NCBI RefSeq assembly: GCF_028290495.1
Contig: NZ_JAQGJT010000052.1
Span: forward strand, 1-64,000
DNA: 64,000 nt
Reading direction: 5' to 3'
Origin: Tardiphaga sp.
Lineage (GTDB): Bacteria; Pseudomonadota; Alphaproteobacteria; Rhizobiales; Xanthobacteraceae
Numbering within the stretch: position 1 is the stretch's first letter; the number at the start of each line of letters is the position of its first letter. The position numbers and the translations under genes are program-made. This document shows, piece by piece, positions 8,118 to 15,685 of this stretch. The notes under the pieces were generated by a model, which was not told where the DNA came from, made no database searches, and worked only from the letters and a program-made list of their open reading frames with translations.

Positions 8118-9191
8118 ATGAGCATGGCACCGATTCGATTTGGCGTGTGGGCCCCGGTTCACGGACCGCGCGCGGCGCATCAGGATCCCGAGGAGCCTTA
8201 CAATGCGTCGTGGGAGCATAACCGCGATGTCGTGTTGCAGGCGGAGGCGCTCGGCTTCGACTCCACGCTGATCGCACAGCACACGATCAATCCGCATCAG
8301 GAGGATCTCGATCAGCTGGAAACCTGGAGTTCCGCGGCGGCGCTGGCCGCGCTGACGAGCCGGATCGAGATTATCGCGGCCATAAAACCCTATTTGTTTC
8401 ATCCGGTGGTGCTGGCCAAGATGGCGCTGCAGATCGAGAACATCAGCCGCGGACGCTTCGCGCTGAACCTCGTCAACGCCTGGAACAAGCCCGAACTGGA
8501 AAAGGCCGGCATCGGCTTCGCCGAGCATGACGACCGCTACGCCTATGGCAAAGAATGGATATCGATCGTAGCTAGGCTAACGGCCGGCGAGCGCCTGACG
8601 CACAAGGGTGAAAACTTCGACATCCGCGATTATGCGCTGCGACCGACAGATCTGTACCGCGTACGCCCGGCGATCTATGTCGGCGGCGAGTCGGAGCCGG
8701 CGCGCGATCTGGTGGCTGATCATGGCGACGTATGGTTCATCAACGGCCAGCCGCTCGCCGATGTCGCGGCCCTGATCGCGGACGTGGCGTCGCGGCCACG
8801 CGCCGGCGTGCCCCTGCGCTTCGGCCTGTCTGCCTTCGTTATCGCGCGCGACACCGACGCTGAGGCCGAGCATGCACATCAGCGGCTGCTTGACCTCGCC
8901 AAGCTGGATGCACCGATCAAGGCGATTCAGCGCGCCAACACCGATCCGAAGGTGGTGATGATGCAGACCATGCAGAAGTCGCCGCGGGTCGGCAGCAATG
9001 GCGGCACCGCGGCGGGGCTGGTCGGAAGCTATGACACCGTCGCCGCCCGCATCCGCGAATTCCATGCGGCCGGGATCGAGCTGTTCATGCTGCAGTTTCA
9101 GCCGCTACAGGCCGAGATGCAGCGCTTCGCAGAGGAGGTGTTTCCACGCGTGAAGGGAGAGTTGGCCACCCGAACGGTTTCATCGCGCTAG
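8118..9191 (+). CDS. SfnG-like LLM flavin monooxygenase
   Basis: 357 residues from the ATG at 8118, which has GAGGG seven bases upstream; an in-frame start at 8085 has no such site. Features of the LLM fold: FGVWAPVHGP strand 1, TLIAQHTIN, IKPYLFHPVVLAKMA near residue 95, NISRGRFALNLVNAWNKPELE, HDDRYAYGKEWI, and AIYVGGESEPARDL. The pattern 'IAAIKP...P.VLAK' and 'LVN.W...E' resembles dimethylsulfone/alkanesulfonate monooxygenases such as SfnG and SsuD more than the DszA group. It would use FMNH2 and O2 to cleave a C-S bond in the cytoplasm. The gene stands alone on the plus strand, divergent from the ssuCBA-type operon. Confidence 0.8.
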   Translation: MSMAPIRFGVWAPVHGPRAAHQDPEEPYNASWEHNRDVVLQAEALGFDSTLIAQHTINPHQEDLDQLETWSSAAALAALTSRIEIIAAIKPYLFHPVVLAKMALQIENISRGRFALNLVNAWNKPELEKAGIGFAEHDDRYAYGKEWISIVARLTAGERLTHKGENFDIRDYALRPTDLYRVRPAIYVGGESEPARDLVADHGDVWFINGQPLADVAALIADVASRPRAGVPLRFGLSAFVIARDTDAEAEHAHQRLLDLAKLDAPIKAIQRANTDPKVVMMQTMQKSPRVGSNGGTAAGLVGSYDTVAARIREFHAAGIELFMLQFQPLQAEMQRFAEEVFPRVKGELATRTVSSR

Positions 9192-9313
9192 GCGGGGGCG
9201 GCTTTCCTCATTGAAAGAAACAGACGAACAGCGCGAGGAAGGTCGCATGTCCGAATACCAGGGCCGTCATTTTCGCTGGATACATTTTCTCGCATCCCGG
9301 TCGTCGCGGTCGC

Positions 9314-9520
9314 TCACATCGCGGGCGCGATGCCGTCGCTTTCGATATCGGCGCGTAGCAGCTGCAGTGCGCGGCTGAGTTGAACAGCCGGCGTTACCAA
9401 GGTCACGTCAGCCTCGCCGACGGCGGGCCTCGGTGCTTGCGCAGAATGATAGGTTCCGGCAATCGTCGCGACAGCAAGAACGCCGGCAATGGTAACGGCA
9501 AGAACGGGGGGATGTGACAT
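9314..9520 (-). CDS. Small membrane-anchored or exported protein, unknown function
   Basis: 68 residues from the ATG at 9520 (a TTG at 9523 is an alternative, with GGAG 7 bases before it). The N-terminal third is hydrophobic (PVLAVTIAGVLAVATIAGTYHSAQA), reading as an uncleaved anchor or a signal peptide with an AQA cleavage site. The remaining part is short and slightly acidic, with no motif I recognise. It stands between two plus-strand genes in a low-information area, so the assignment rests on coding-like sequence and a ribosome site. Confidence 0.45.
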   Translation of the reverse strand: MSHPPVLAVTIAGVLAVATIAGTYHSAQAPRPAVGEADVTLVTPAVQLSRALQLLRADIESDGIAPAM

Positions 9521-9571
9521 CAAGCGTGAACTCCTGAACGACCAGCATTAACCGCCTGCCCGATGTGTTTT

Positions 9572-9584
9572 GGAATTCCAAATT
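9572..9584 (+). repeat. 13-bp repeat GGAATTCCAAATT, copy 1
   Basis: Identical 13-mer at 18376-18388. Each copy contains the palindrome GGAATTCC and lies in a non-coding region of the organosulfur island: here upstream of the CmcJ/NvfI-like gene, there upstream of an SsuD-like gene on the opposite strand. In both places an AATCATTCT follows on the same strand. Confidence 0.4.
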
Positions 9585-9733
9585 TCGGCAGATGATGCGC
9601 CAATTGTTCTTTCAGCGCGCCAAAAGCAAGACGAAACCGTCGCCCAAAACGGCGGCGTTCGACTCACGAAAAGAAATGCCTGAGTTTTTCGTCAATCCTA
9701 AAATGAAGTTATCCCGACACGCTGGCCGCACGA

Positions 9734-9742
9734 AATCATTCT
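9734..9742 (+). promoter_or_regulatory. Recurrent AATCATTCT site, copy 2
   Basis: Occurs in the context CGAAATCATTCTCTTATT, about 110 bases upstream of the start of the CmcJ/NvfI-like gene. See also 8000-8008 and 18406-18414. Confidence 0.3.
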
Positions 9743-9850
9743 CTTATTTTCATGGCGCCGTTGGCGTCCGCGTTTACCGAGGCCAGATTTGAGGGTGGAG
9801 TCTGCCCGGACGTCATCAACAGAGCAGTCCTCCGCAACCGGGAGAGAGTC

Positions 9851-10693
9851 ATGGGATTGCAGAACGGGAAAATCACGACATCCTCATTCGTGACCGCCGA
9901 CGTGAATTATCTGGCGCCGACGAACGGCCGGCCCCGCACCTATACGTTCGAGCCGCCGGCCGGCGAACCGCGCTCCAATGTCGTGCCGGAGCCGCATGCC
10001 GTGCCGATCCACGATGCGCGGCCGGGCAGCGATCGCTTCACCATCGATGAACACGGATTTGCGCTGGTGCGGCAGCACAGCGCCGTCGCGGATTTCTACG
10101 ACGATGACAACGTCAAGAGTGTCTATTATCCGGAGGCCGAGCGTCTCCTGAAGGAGATCACCGGCGCCGACCGGGTGTTCGTGTTCGATCACACTGTGCG
10201 CAAGCGCGTCGATGGCGTGGCCGACCGGGAGGGCGGGCCGCGGCAGCCGGTGGCGCGCGTGCATGTCGATCACACCGAAAAATCGGGATTGCAGCGGGTG
10301 CGCGATCTGATCCCGAACGAGGCCGAAGAATTGCTGAAAGGCCGCGTGCAGATCATCAACCTGTGGCGGCCGATACGCGGGCCGTTGAAGGATTCGCCGC
10401 TGGCGGTGTGCGATGCCCGCACGGTCCGCCCCGATGAGTTGATCGGATCCGATCTGGTCTATCCGCATCGCGTAGGCGAGACCTATTCCGTCAAGTTCAA
10501 TCCCGCGCATCAATGGTACTACGTGCCCGACATGGTGCCGGATGAAATCCTGCTGCTGAAGTGCTTCGACTCGAAGAAGCAGGGCGTGGCGCGCTTCGCC
10601 CCGCACACCGCCTTTATCGATCCCACCGCGCCACAAGACGCGCGGCCGCGCGAAAGCATCGAGCTGCGCACGCTGGTGTTTCACGCCAACTAG
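9851..10693 (+). CDS. CmcJ/NvfI-family putative Fe(II)/2-oxoglutarate oxygenase
   Basis: 280 residues from the ATG with GGGAGAGAGT just before it. The order of segments VFVFDHTVRKR (residues 109-119), ARVHVDHTE (135-143), INLWRPI (169-175) and SVKFNPAHQWYYVPDM (213-228) is that of the CmcJ/NvfI/AsaB family. H138-x-D140 and distal H220 could form the iron facial triad of a 2-oxoglutarate-dependent enzyme; this is an inference from spacing. Fungal and actinobacterial relatives modify secondary metabolites. In this island it may play a role like that of TauD, an unrelated 2-oxoglutarate dioxygenase that desulfonates taurine. The gene is a single transcription unit, converging on an SsuD gene with a shared terminator. 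Confidence 0.7.
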   Translation: MGLQNGKITTSSFVTADVNYLAPTNGRPRTYTFEPPAGEPRSNVVPEPHAVPIHDARPGSDRFTIDEHGFALVRQHSAVADFYDDDNVKSVYYPEAERLLKEITGADRVFVFDHTVRKRVDGVADREGGPRQPVARVHVDHTEKSGLQRVRDLIPNEAEELLKGRVQIINLWRPIRGPLKDSPLAVCDARTVRPDELIGSDLVYPHRVGETYSVKFNPAHQWYYVPDMVPDEILLLKCFDSKKQGVARFAPHTAFIDPTAPQDARPRESIELRTLVFHAN

Positions 10694-10699
10694 GATGGC

Positions 10700-10740
10700 G
10701 TGAAGTCAGGCCGGCGCACATGGCGCCGGCCTGACTTCAC
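10700..10740. terminator. Perfect 18-bp hairpin, bidirectional terminator
   Basis: GTGAAGTCAGGCCGGCGC (10700-10717) and its exact complement (10723-10740) flank a 5-base loop. It lies between two convergent genes and includes the stop codon of the SsuD gene. There is no T-run, but its length and position fit a transcription stop for both sides. Confidence 0.75.
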
Positions 10741-11885
10741 GACGTTGCCGCATACCTCGTCGAGAATTCGCCGATGATGTTGGTGCGGGCGCGCAGCCGG
10801 GTCGGCTCGATGCCGAGTTCGGGGAAGACGAGCTCGGCGACGCGATAGGCTTCCTCGAGATGCGGATAGCCGGAGCAAATAAAAGTATCGACGCCGAGGT
10901 CCTGATATTCACGCAACCGCGCCGCGACCGATTTGGGATCGCCGACCAAAGCGGTACCAGCACCCTTGCGGACCAGGCCGACGCCGGCCCACAGATTGGG
11001 GCCGATCACCAGCCGGTCGCGCCGGCCGCCGTGCAGTGCGGCCTGGCGCTGCTGGCCAACCGAATCCATCACCGCAAAGCGTTTTTGCGCAGCTTCGATC
11101 GCGGCGTCGGAGACTTCGCTGATCAGGCGATTGGCGGCAGCCCAGGCTTCGTCCTCGGTTTCGCGGACAATGATGTGGATGCGCAGTCCGAACCGCATCT
11201 TTCGCCCACGCGCGGCCGATTTCTTGCGCACGGCCTCGATCTTTTGCGCGACATCGGCTGGCGGCTCTCCCCAGGTGAGATACATATCGACCTGGTCGGC
11301 GGCGAGATCCTGACCGGCATCGGACGATCCGCCGAAATACAGCGGCGGACGTGGCTGCTGCACCGATGCAAAGTCCAGCCGTGCGCCGTCGACCTTGTAA
11401 TAGCGCCCGTCGAAATCGACCGTCTCGCCAGCGAGCATGCGCCGCCAGATTTCGAGAAATTCTGCTGCCTGTCTGTAACGCTCGTCATGCGGCAGAAAAA
11501 TTCCGTCGCCGGCGAGTTCGACGGCGTCGCCGCCGACCACCACATTGAGCAGCAGGCGGCCGTCGCTGAGGCGATCCAGCGCCGCGGTCTGCCGGGCGGC
11601 GAAAGCGGGGGAGGTCACGCCGGGGCGCAGCGCCACGAGGTACTTCAATTGCTCGGTCACCGCGGCGAGACCCGTGGCGACGATCCAGGAATCCTCGCAG
11701 TGCTGACCAGTCGGCAGCAGAACGCCGCCATAGCCGAGTCGGTCAACGGCGGTGGCAACCTCCTTGAAGTAGCGAAAGTCCGGCGGGCGCTGCTGTCGGC
11801 TGGAGCCAAAGTAGGCGCCGTCGCCGTGGGTGGGAATGAACCAGAACATGTTTGGCGGGACGCGGGTGGGCGACGACAGGGTCAT
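10737..11885 (-). CDS. ssuD: SsuD-like FMNH2-dependent alkanesulfonate monooxygenase
   Basis: 382 residues, the usual SsuD length. Sequence marks are [18 protein letters not shown] at the start, [13 protein letters not shown] near residue 55, [33 protein letters not shown] near 87-119, [32 protein letters not shown], and [15 protein letters not shown] plus the [17 protein letters not shown] tail. It cleaves alkanesulfonates to sulfite and aldehyde with FMNH2. The gene starts 12 bp after the DszA-like gene, so the two form a pair, and it ends inside a bidirectional terminator. Its closest relative in this window is the SsuD-like gene at 17121-18278. Confidence 0.9.
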   Translation of the reverse strand: MTLSSPTRVPPNMFWFIPTHGDGAYFGSSRQQRPPDFRYFKEVATAVDRLGYGGVLLPTGQHCEDSWIVATGLAAVTEQLKYLVALRPGVTSPAFAARQTAALDRLSDGRLLLNVVVGGDAVELAGDGIFLPHDERYRQAAEFLEIWRRMLAGETVDFDGRYYKVDGARLDFASVQQPRPPLYFGGSSDAGQDLAADQVDMYLTWGEPPADVAQKIEAVRKKSAARGRKMRFGLRIHIIVRETEDEAWAAANRLISEVSDAAIEAAQKRFAVMDSVGQQRQAALHGGRRDRLVIGPNLWAGVGLVRKGAGTALVGDPKSVAARLREYQDLGVDTFICSGYPHLEEAYRVAELVFPELGIEPTRLRARTNIIGEFSTRYAATS

Positions 11886-11897
11886 AACAAATCTCCT

Positions 11898-13235
11898 TCA
11901 GGCAGGAATAGCGGCGCCGGCGCGCTTCGCGTAACGGCTCGGCGGGCGCTCGAGGCCGAAATGGTCGCGCAACGTGCGGCCTTCGTACTCGCTGCGGAAA
12001 ATACCGCGCCTCTGCAGCAGCGGCACCACTTCGTCGACAAAGACCTCAAGCCCGGTCGGCAGCACGTCGGGCATCAGGTTGAAGCCGTCGGCGGCGCCGG
12101 CTCTGAACCAGGTCTCGATATCATCGGCGATCGCCTCAGGCGTGCCGATGATAAAGCGGTGGCCGACCCCGCCGCCGAGCGCCTTCAGCAATTGCCGAAC
12201 CGTCAGGTTGTCCTTGCGCGCCAGCGCGACGGTGCCGAGAAACATCGTCTGGTTGGCGTTGGCCGGCAGCGGCAGGTCGGGCAGGGGCTTGTCGAGTTCG
12301 AGCCTGTCAGGCGAGACGTGCAGCGTGCCGGCGAGGCGCGCCAGGCTGTATTCGATCGGCACAAGCTCCCACAGTTCGTCCTGTCGCCGCTTCGCTTCCG
12401 CCTCGGTGCTGCCGATCACCGTCGCCAGTCCCGGCAGGATCACGATGGAGTCCGACGCGCGGCCATAGGCGACGGCGCGGGCGCGCAGGTCGCGCGCATA
12501 GGCCACGCCTTCCTCGACCGACTGCGCCAGCGTGAACACGGCGTCGGCCTGCGCGGCCGCGAGATCGCGGCCGTCGCCGGAGCCGCCTGCCTGCACGGTG
12601 ACGGGACGCCCCTGCGGCGAGCGCGGCACGTTGAGCGGGCCATCGACCGAATAATACTGGCCGCGATGGTTGATCGCATGCACCTTGCCGGTATCGACGA
12701 AGCGCGCGCTCGCCTTGTCGCCGACAAAGGCGTCGTCCTCCCAGCTATCCCATAGCTTGTGGACGACCTCGACGAATTCCTTGGCGCGGTCGTAGCGCGC
12801 CCTGTGCTCGAGTACGGCGGGCAGGCCGAAGTTGCGGCCGGCCGCAGCGTCCGCGGTGGTCACCGCGTTCCAACCGCTGCGTCCGCCGCTGGCGTGGTCC
12901 AGCGTCGCAAAGCGCCGCGCGATGTTGTACGGCTCGTTATAGGTCGTGGATGCCGTCGCGATCAGCCCGATATGGGTGGTCGCCGCTGCCACACTTGCCA
13001 GTACGATGGTCGGCTCCAGCGACTGGATCGGGCGGTAGTCAACGCGGTCGGTGATCGCCGGCGTATCGGCGAGAAAGATGGCGTCGAATTTGCCGCGCTC
13101 CGCGACCCTGGCGACGTTGACGTAGTGGCCGACATCAAACCCCGCATGGGGATCGCTCTCCGGCCGCCGCCACGCCGATGCATAGACGCCCGAATGAAGC
13201 AGGTTGACGTTGAGGTGTAACTTTCGTGTGGCCAT
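11898..13235 (-). CDS. NtaA/SnaA/DszA-family FMN-dependent monooxygenase (first copy)
   Basis: 445 residues. Family marks are HLNVNLLHSGVYASAWR, GKFDAIFLADTPAI, LEPTIVLASVAAATTHIGL, STTYNEPYNIARRFATLDHASGGRSGWNAVT near residues 95-125, SPQGRPVTVQAGGSGDGRDLAA, and a C-terminal LRDHFGLERP segment. Members are two-component flavin monooxygenases acting on large C-S or C-N substrates (dibenzothiophene sulfone, nitrilotriacetate, EDTA); the present substrate is unknown. It is the first gene of a two-gene unit with ssuD and is read divergently from the Lrp-type regulator at 13650, which may control it. Confidence 0.85.
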   Translation of the reverse strand: MATRKLHLNVNLLHSGVYASAWRRPESDPHAGFDVGHYVNVARVAERGKFDAIFLADTPAITDRVDYRPIQSLEPTIVLASVAAATTHIGLIATASTTYNEPYNIARRFATLDHASGGRSGWNAVTTADAAAGRNFGLPAVLEHRARYDRAKEFVEVVHKLWDSWEDDAFVGDKASARFVDTGKVHAINHRGQYYSVDGPLNVPRSPQGRPVTVQAGGSGDGRDLAAAQADAVFTLAQSVEEGVAYARDLRARAVAYGRASDSIVILPGLATVIGSTEAEAKRRQDELWELVPIEYSLARLAGTLHVSPDRLELDKPLPDLPLPANANQTMFLGTVALARKDNLTVRQLLKALGGGVGHRFIIGTPEAIADDIETWFRAGAADGFNLMPDVLPTGLEVFVDEVVPLLQRRGIFRSEYEGRTLRDHFGLERPPSRYAKRAGAAIPA

Positions 13236-13649
13236 GGCGGTATCCCGGTTCGCGGTGGTTCAGGTGTGTGGCTGATGCTTTGGAAGCAGTAGGATCGTCT
13301 TGTTTCAGAATGCGGAGCGGTCGCTTTCATCCATCGATGACGTTGCAGAACGAATGATATTTCAAACTTCGGTCGTAAGCAGCATTGGTAACCGAAGCCC
13401 GTTGTGTTTCGGCGGTGCGCGCATTTAGATCGCGCCACAAATAGTTATCGCGTTGCATCACCGAGATGAAGAGACAACGACTATCTCTGGCGCAGTTCAA
13501 TACGATCGCGGCGTGCGCGGCGTCGTTCGTAGTGAAAACATGCGCGGATGATCGTGATGCAGGAATATTACTTCTGCAGCGCCGTCGGTCGTAATGTCCG
13601 CGAAATCTCTCACCCACATTGCAGTGCACATCACTCAGGAAACACTCTT
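13236..13649. promoter_or_regulatory. Divergent control region between DszA-like and lrp-like genes
   Basis: 414 bases without an accepted gene, distinctly less GC-rich than the coding DNA. It contains an inverted repeat CTTCGGT (13367-13373) / ACCGAAG (13391-13397) with a 17-base spacer and an ATATCATTCG-type sequence on the minus strand near 13351-13360. It should hold the promoters of both flanking genes and is the obvious target for the Lrp-type protein. Confidence 0.5.
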
Positions 13650-14159
13650 ATGGCCGATGATATTACGCCGCCTCTGGAAGTCGCCCGCCGCATCGATGCC
13701 ATCGATCGCAAGATCCTGCGTGTGTTGCAGGAGAATGCGTCACTTTCCGTGGCCGACATCGGCGAGCGCGTCGGGCTGTCCTCGACGCCGTGCTGGAAGC
13801 GTATCCAGCGCATGGAACAGGACGGCATCATCACCGGAAAAGTAGCGCTGGTGGATCAGAACAAGATTGGCCTTGGCATCACGGTTTTTGTTTCGGTGGA
13901 GAGCAACGATCATTCCGACGAATGGCTGAAGAAGTTCGCTTTCGCGGTCAGGGCGATGCCGGAGGTGATGGAGTTCTATCGCATGGCTGGCGACGTGGAT
14001 TACATGCTGCGTGTCGTGGTGTCCGATATGCAGAGCTATGACGTGTTCTATCGCCAGCTCATCGCCGCCGTCGCGCTGAAGAACGTCACCTCGCGCTTCG
14101 CGATGGAGAAAATCAAATCCATCACGGCGTTGCCGGTGCCCGCCTATCAGGCGGCCTGA
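13650..14159 (+). CDS. Lrp/AsnC-family transcriptional regulator
   Basis: 169 residues from the ATG preceded by AGGA; an in-frame start at 13548 lacks a ribosome site. The N-terminal winged helix is IDRKILRVLQENASLSVADIGERVGLSSTPCWKRIQRMEQDGII (about residues 18-61). The C-terminal RAM/AsnC effector domain follows (VFVSVESNDHSDEW to YDVFYRQLIAAV). Such proteins are octameric DNA-bending regulators that sense an amino acid. It is the only DNA-binding regulator clearly seen in the sulfur island. It stands between a DszA-like gene and a MetQ-like gene, so methionine or another sulfur compound is a plausible effector (inference). Confidence 0.9.
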   Translation: MADDITPPLEVARRIDAIDRKILRVLQENASLSVADIGERVGLSSTPCWKRIQRMEQDGIITGKVALVDQNKIGLGITVFVSVESNDHSDEWLKKFAFAVRAMPEVMEFYRMAGDVDYMLRVVVSDMQSYDVFYRQLIAAVALKNVTSRFAMEKIKSITALPVPAYQAA

Positions 14160-14233
14160 GCTCCAACCAACAGGAAGACGTTGCGGCGAGCGCGATACGG
14201 ACGATCATGGCTTCTAAAAAGCGAGGAATCAGA

Positions 14234-15064
14234 ATGATGAATGTTAAAGATAGGAGCCGAAGGTCTATACTGCGAACTGCCGCCGTTGCGGCGCTGCTGT
14301 TGACCGCCGCGATCGCGAGCATGCCGCCGGCCTGCGCGCAGGAGCCCTCCACCATTCGCGTCGGCGTCACCGCAGGTCCGCACGCCGAGGTGCTCGATGC
14401 CGTAAGAAAGGTCGCGGCCGAGCGCGGGCTGAACATCAAGGTCGTCGAATTCACAGATTACGTGTTCCCGAACCAGGCGCTGGCCAACAAGGATCTGGAG
14501 GCCAATTCGTTTCAGCACGAGCCGTACCTGAAGAACCAGATCGGCAAGACCGGCTGGAAGCTGGTCAAGGTCGCTTATACCACGGTGTCGCCGATGGGCT
14601 TCTACTCAAAAAAGTACAAGAGTTTTGCCGACGTCCCGTCGGGCGGCACCGTGGCGATCCCGAACGACCCGACCAACGGCGCACGTTCGCTGCAAATTCT
14701 GGTCGCCAATAATATCCTCAAGCTCCGCGACCCCGGCAACGTGACGGCGGGCATCACCGACATCTCGGAGAACCCGAAGAAGCTCAAGTTCGTCGAGCTT
14801 GACGCCGCGCAACTGGCGCGGTCGCTCGGCGATGTCGATGCAGCAGCGGTGAACAACAATTATGCGGTGCAGGCGGGTCTCGACCCCGTGCGCGACAGCC
14901 TGATCAAGGAGCCGCTGGAGAGCCCGTGGGTCAACATCATTGCGGTGCGCGAGGAGGACAAGGACAAGCCGTGGGTGAGGAAGCTGGTCGAGGCGTATCG
15001 CTCCGAGCCGGTGAAGCAGTTCATCCTGACGCGGTTCAAGGGCGCGTATTTGCCGGCATGGTGA
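14234..15064 (+). CDS. metQ: MetQ/NlpA-family substrate-binding protein, orphan
   Basis: 276 residues from the first of two tandem ATGs, with GAGG eight bases upstream. The leader has basic residues (KDRSRRSILR) then a hydrophobic stretch and a probable AQA cleavage site; no clear lipobox (L-x-x-C) is seen at the junction. The mature protein has the MetQ hallmarks RVGVTAGPHAEVLDAVRKVA, FTDYVFPNQALANKDLEANSFQHEPYL, and AIPNDPTNGARSLQIL. MetQ binds D/L-methionine for the MetNI importer. No metN or metI lies nearby, so it must pair with a transporter encoded elsewhere. The Lrp-like gene ends 74 bp upstream. Confidence 0.85.
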   Translation: MMNVKDRSRRSILRTAAVAALLLTAAIASMPPACAQEPSTIRVGVTAGPHAEVLDAVRKVAAERGLNIKVVEFTDYVFPNQALANKDLEANSFQHEPYLKNQIGKTGWKLVKVAYTTVSPMGFYSKKYKSFADVPSGGTVAIPNDPTNGARSLQILVANNILKLRDPGNVTAGITDISENPKKLKFVELDAAQLARSLGDVDAAAVNNNYAVQAGLDPVRDSLIKEPLESPWVNIIAVREEDKDKPWVRKLVEAYRSEPVKQFILTRFKGAYLPAW

Positions 15065-15083
15065 GGCGCGAAGCCCGACACGG

Positions 15084-15656
15084 CTAGCCGGAACGACGGA
15101 ACGGCTGCGGCCATGCGCGCTCTGCTGCAGTCGTAAGCCCATCGAACATGTCAAGTACGGCCGGCCACGGGCCGTACCCCGACGCGATGTTGATATGGCC
15201 GGCCGTTCCCGCATTGACGAAGTCCGATCCCCAGGCGGTCGCGAGGTCCCGGGCGTGCACAAGCGTCATGAAGGGATCGTTGACGCTTGCCACGACGATG
15301 CTGGGAAACGGCAGGCGCGCCGTCGGTATCGGCGCGAAGCTTCGAAGCAGTTCCGGTGTGTGGGCAGGTGAATCGACATCGGCGGGCGCCACCAGCAAAG
15401 CCGCGCGGATCGGCAGTTCCGAAAATCGCGACGCCGCATGGGCTGTCAGGATACAGCCGAGGCTGTGTGCAACGATGATCGCGCCCGGGGTGGCGACGGT
15501 CGCCAGGGCAAAACGCAGCAGCCATGCCTCGAGATCCGGCGTGTCCCAATCGTCCTGCTCGACCCGGCGAGCCTGCGGCAGCGATTCCTGCAGCCAGCTC
15601 TGCCAGTGGCCCTCTGGCGAGCCGTTCAGTCCAGGAATGATCAGCGCTGGTGTCAT
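15084..15656 (-). CDS. RBBP9/YdeN-type alpha/beta hydrolase
   Basis: 190 residues. Starts PALIIPGLNGSPEGHWQSWL, then has the nucleophile elbow AHSLG (S65), the acid region ASVNDPFMT near 120, and the histidine in AGHINIASGYGPW. That triad and small size fit the DUF1234/RBBP9 serine-hydrolase family (YdeN in Bacillus). Physiological substrates are poorly known. The gene starts 29 bp after the stop of the second DszA-like gene and shares its strand, so it is probably transcribed with it. Confidence 0.8.
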   Translation of the reverse strand: MTPALIIPGLNGSPEGHWQSWLQESLPQARRVEQDDWDTPDLEAWLLRFALATVATPGAIIVAHSLGCILTAHAASRFSELPIRAALLVAPADVDSPAHTPELLRSFAPIPTARLPFPSIVVASVNDPFMTLVHARDLATAWGSDFVNAGTAGHINIASGYGPWPAVLDMFDGLTTAAERAWPQPFRRSG

Positions 15657-15685
15657 GCCGGATGCCGTCCTGCTGTGATCGAATG

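Larger units (their letters stand above)
9521..9850. other. Non-coding stretch upstream of the CmcJ/NvfI-like gene
   Basis: About 330 bases with lower GC than the surroundings. It contains GGAATTCCAAATT (9572-9584), a 13-mer repeated exactly at 18376-18388, and AATCATTCT (9734-9742). A 75-codon frame at 9565-9792 is basic and composition-driven and I do not accept it as a gene. The promoter of the gene starting at 9851 should lie here; no convincing -35/-10 pair stands out. Confidence 0.5.

Noticed and set aside
9565-9792. 75-codon frame beginning MFWNSKFRQMM
   Set aside because: No good ribosome site, very basic and unlike any known protein; lies over candidate regulatory repeats.
10860-12755. 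Open frame of 631 codons on the plus strand
   Set aside because: It is the complement of the SsuD and DszA-like genes; its composition (Arg/Ala/Gly/Asp rich) has no family character.
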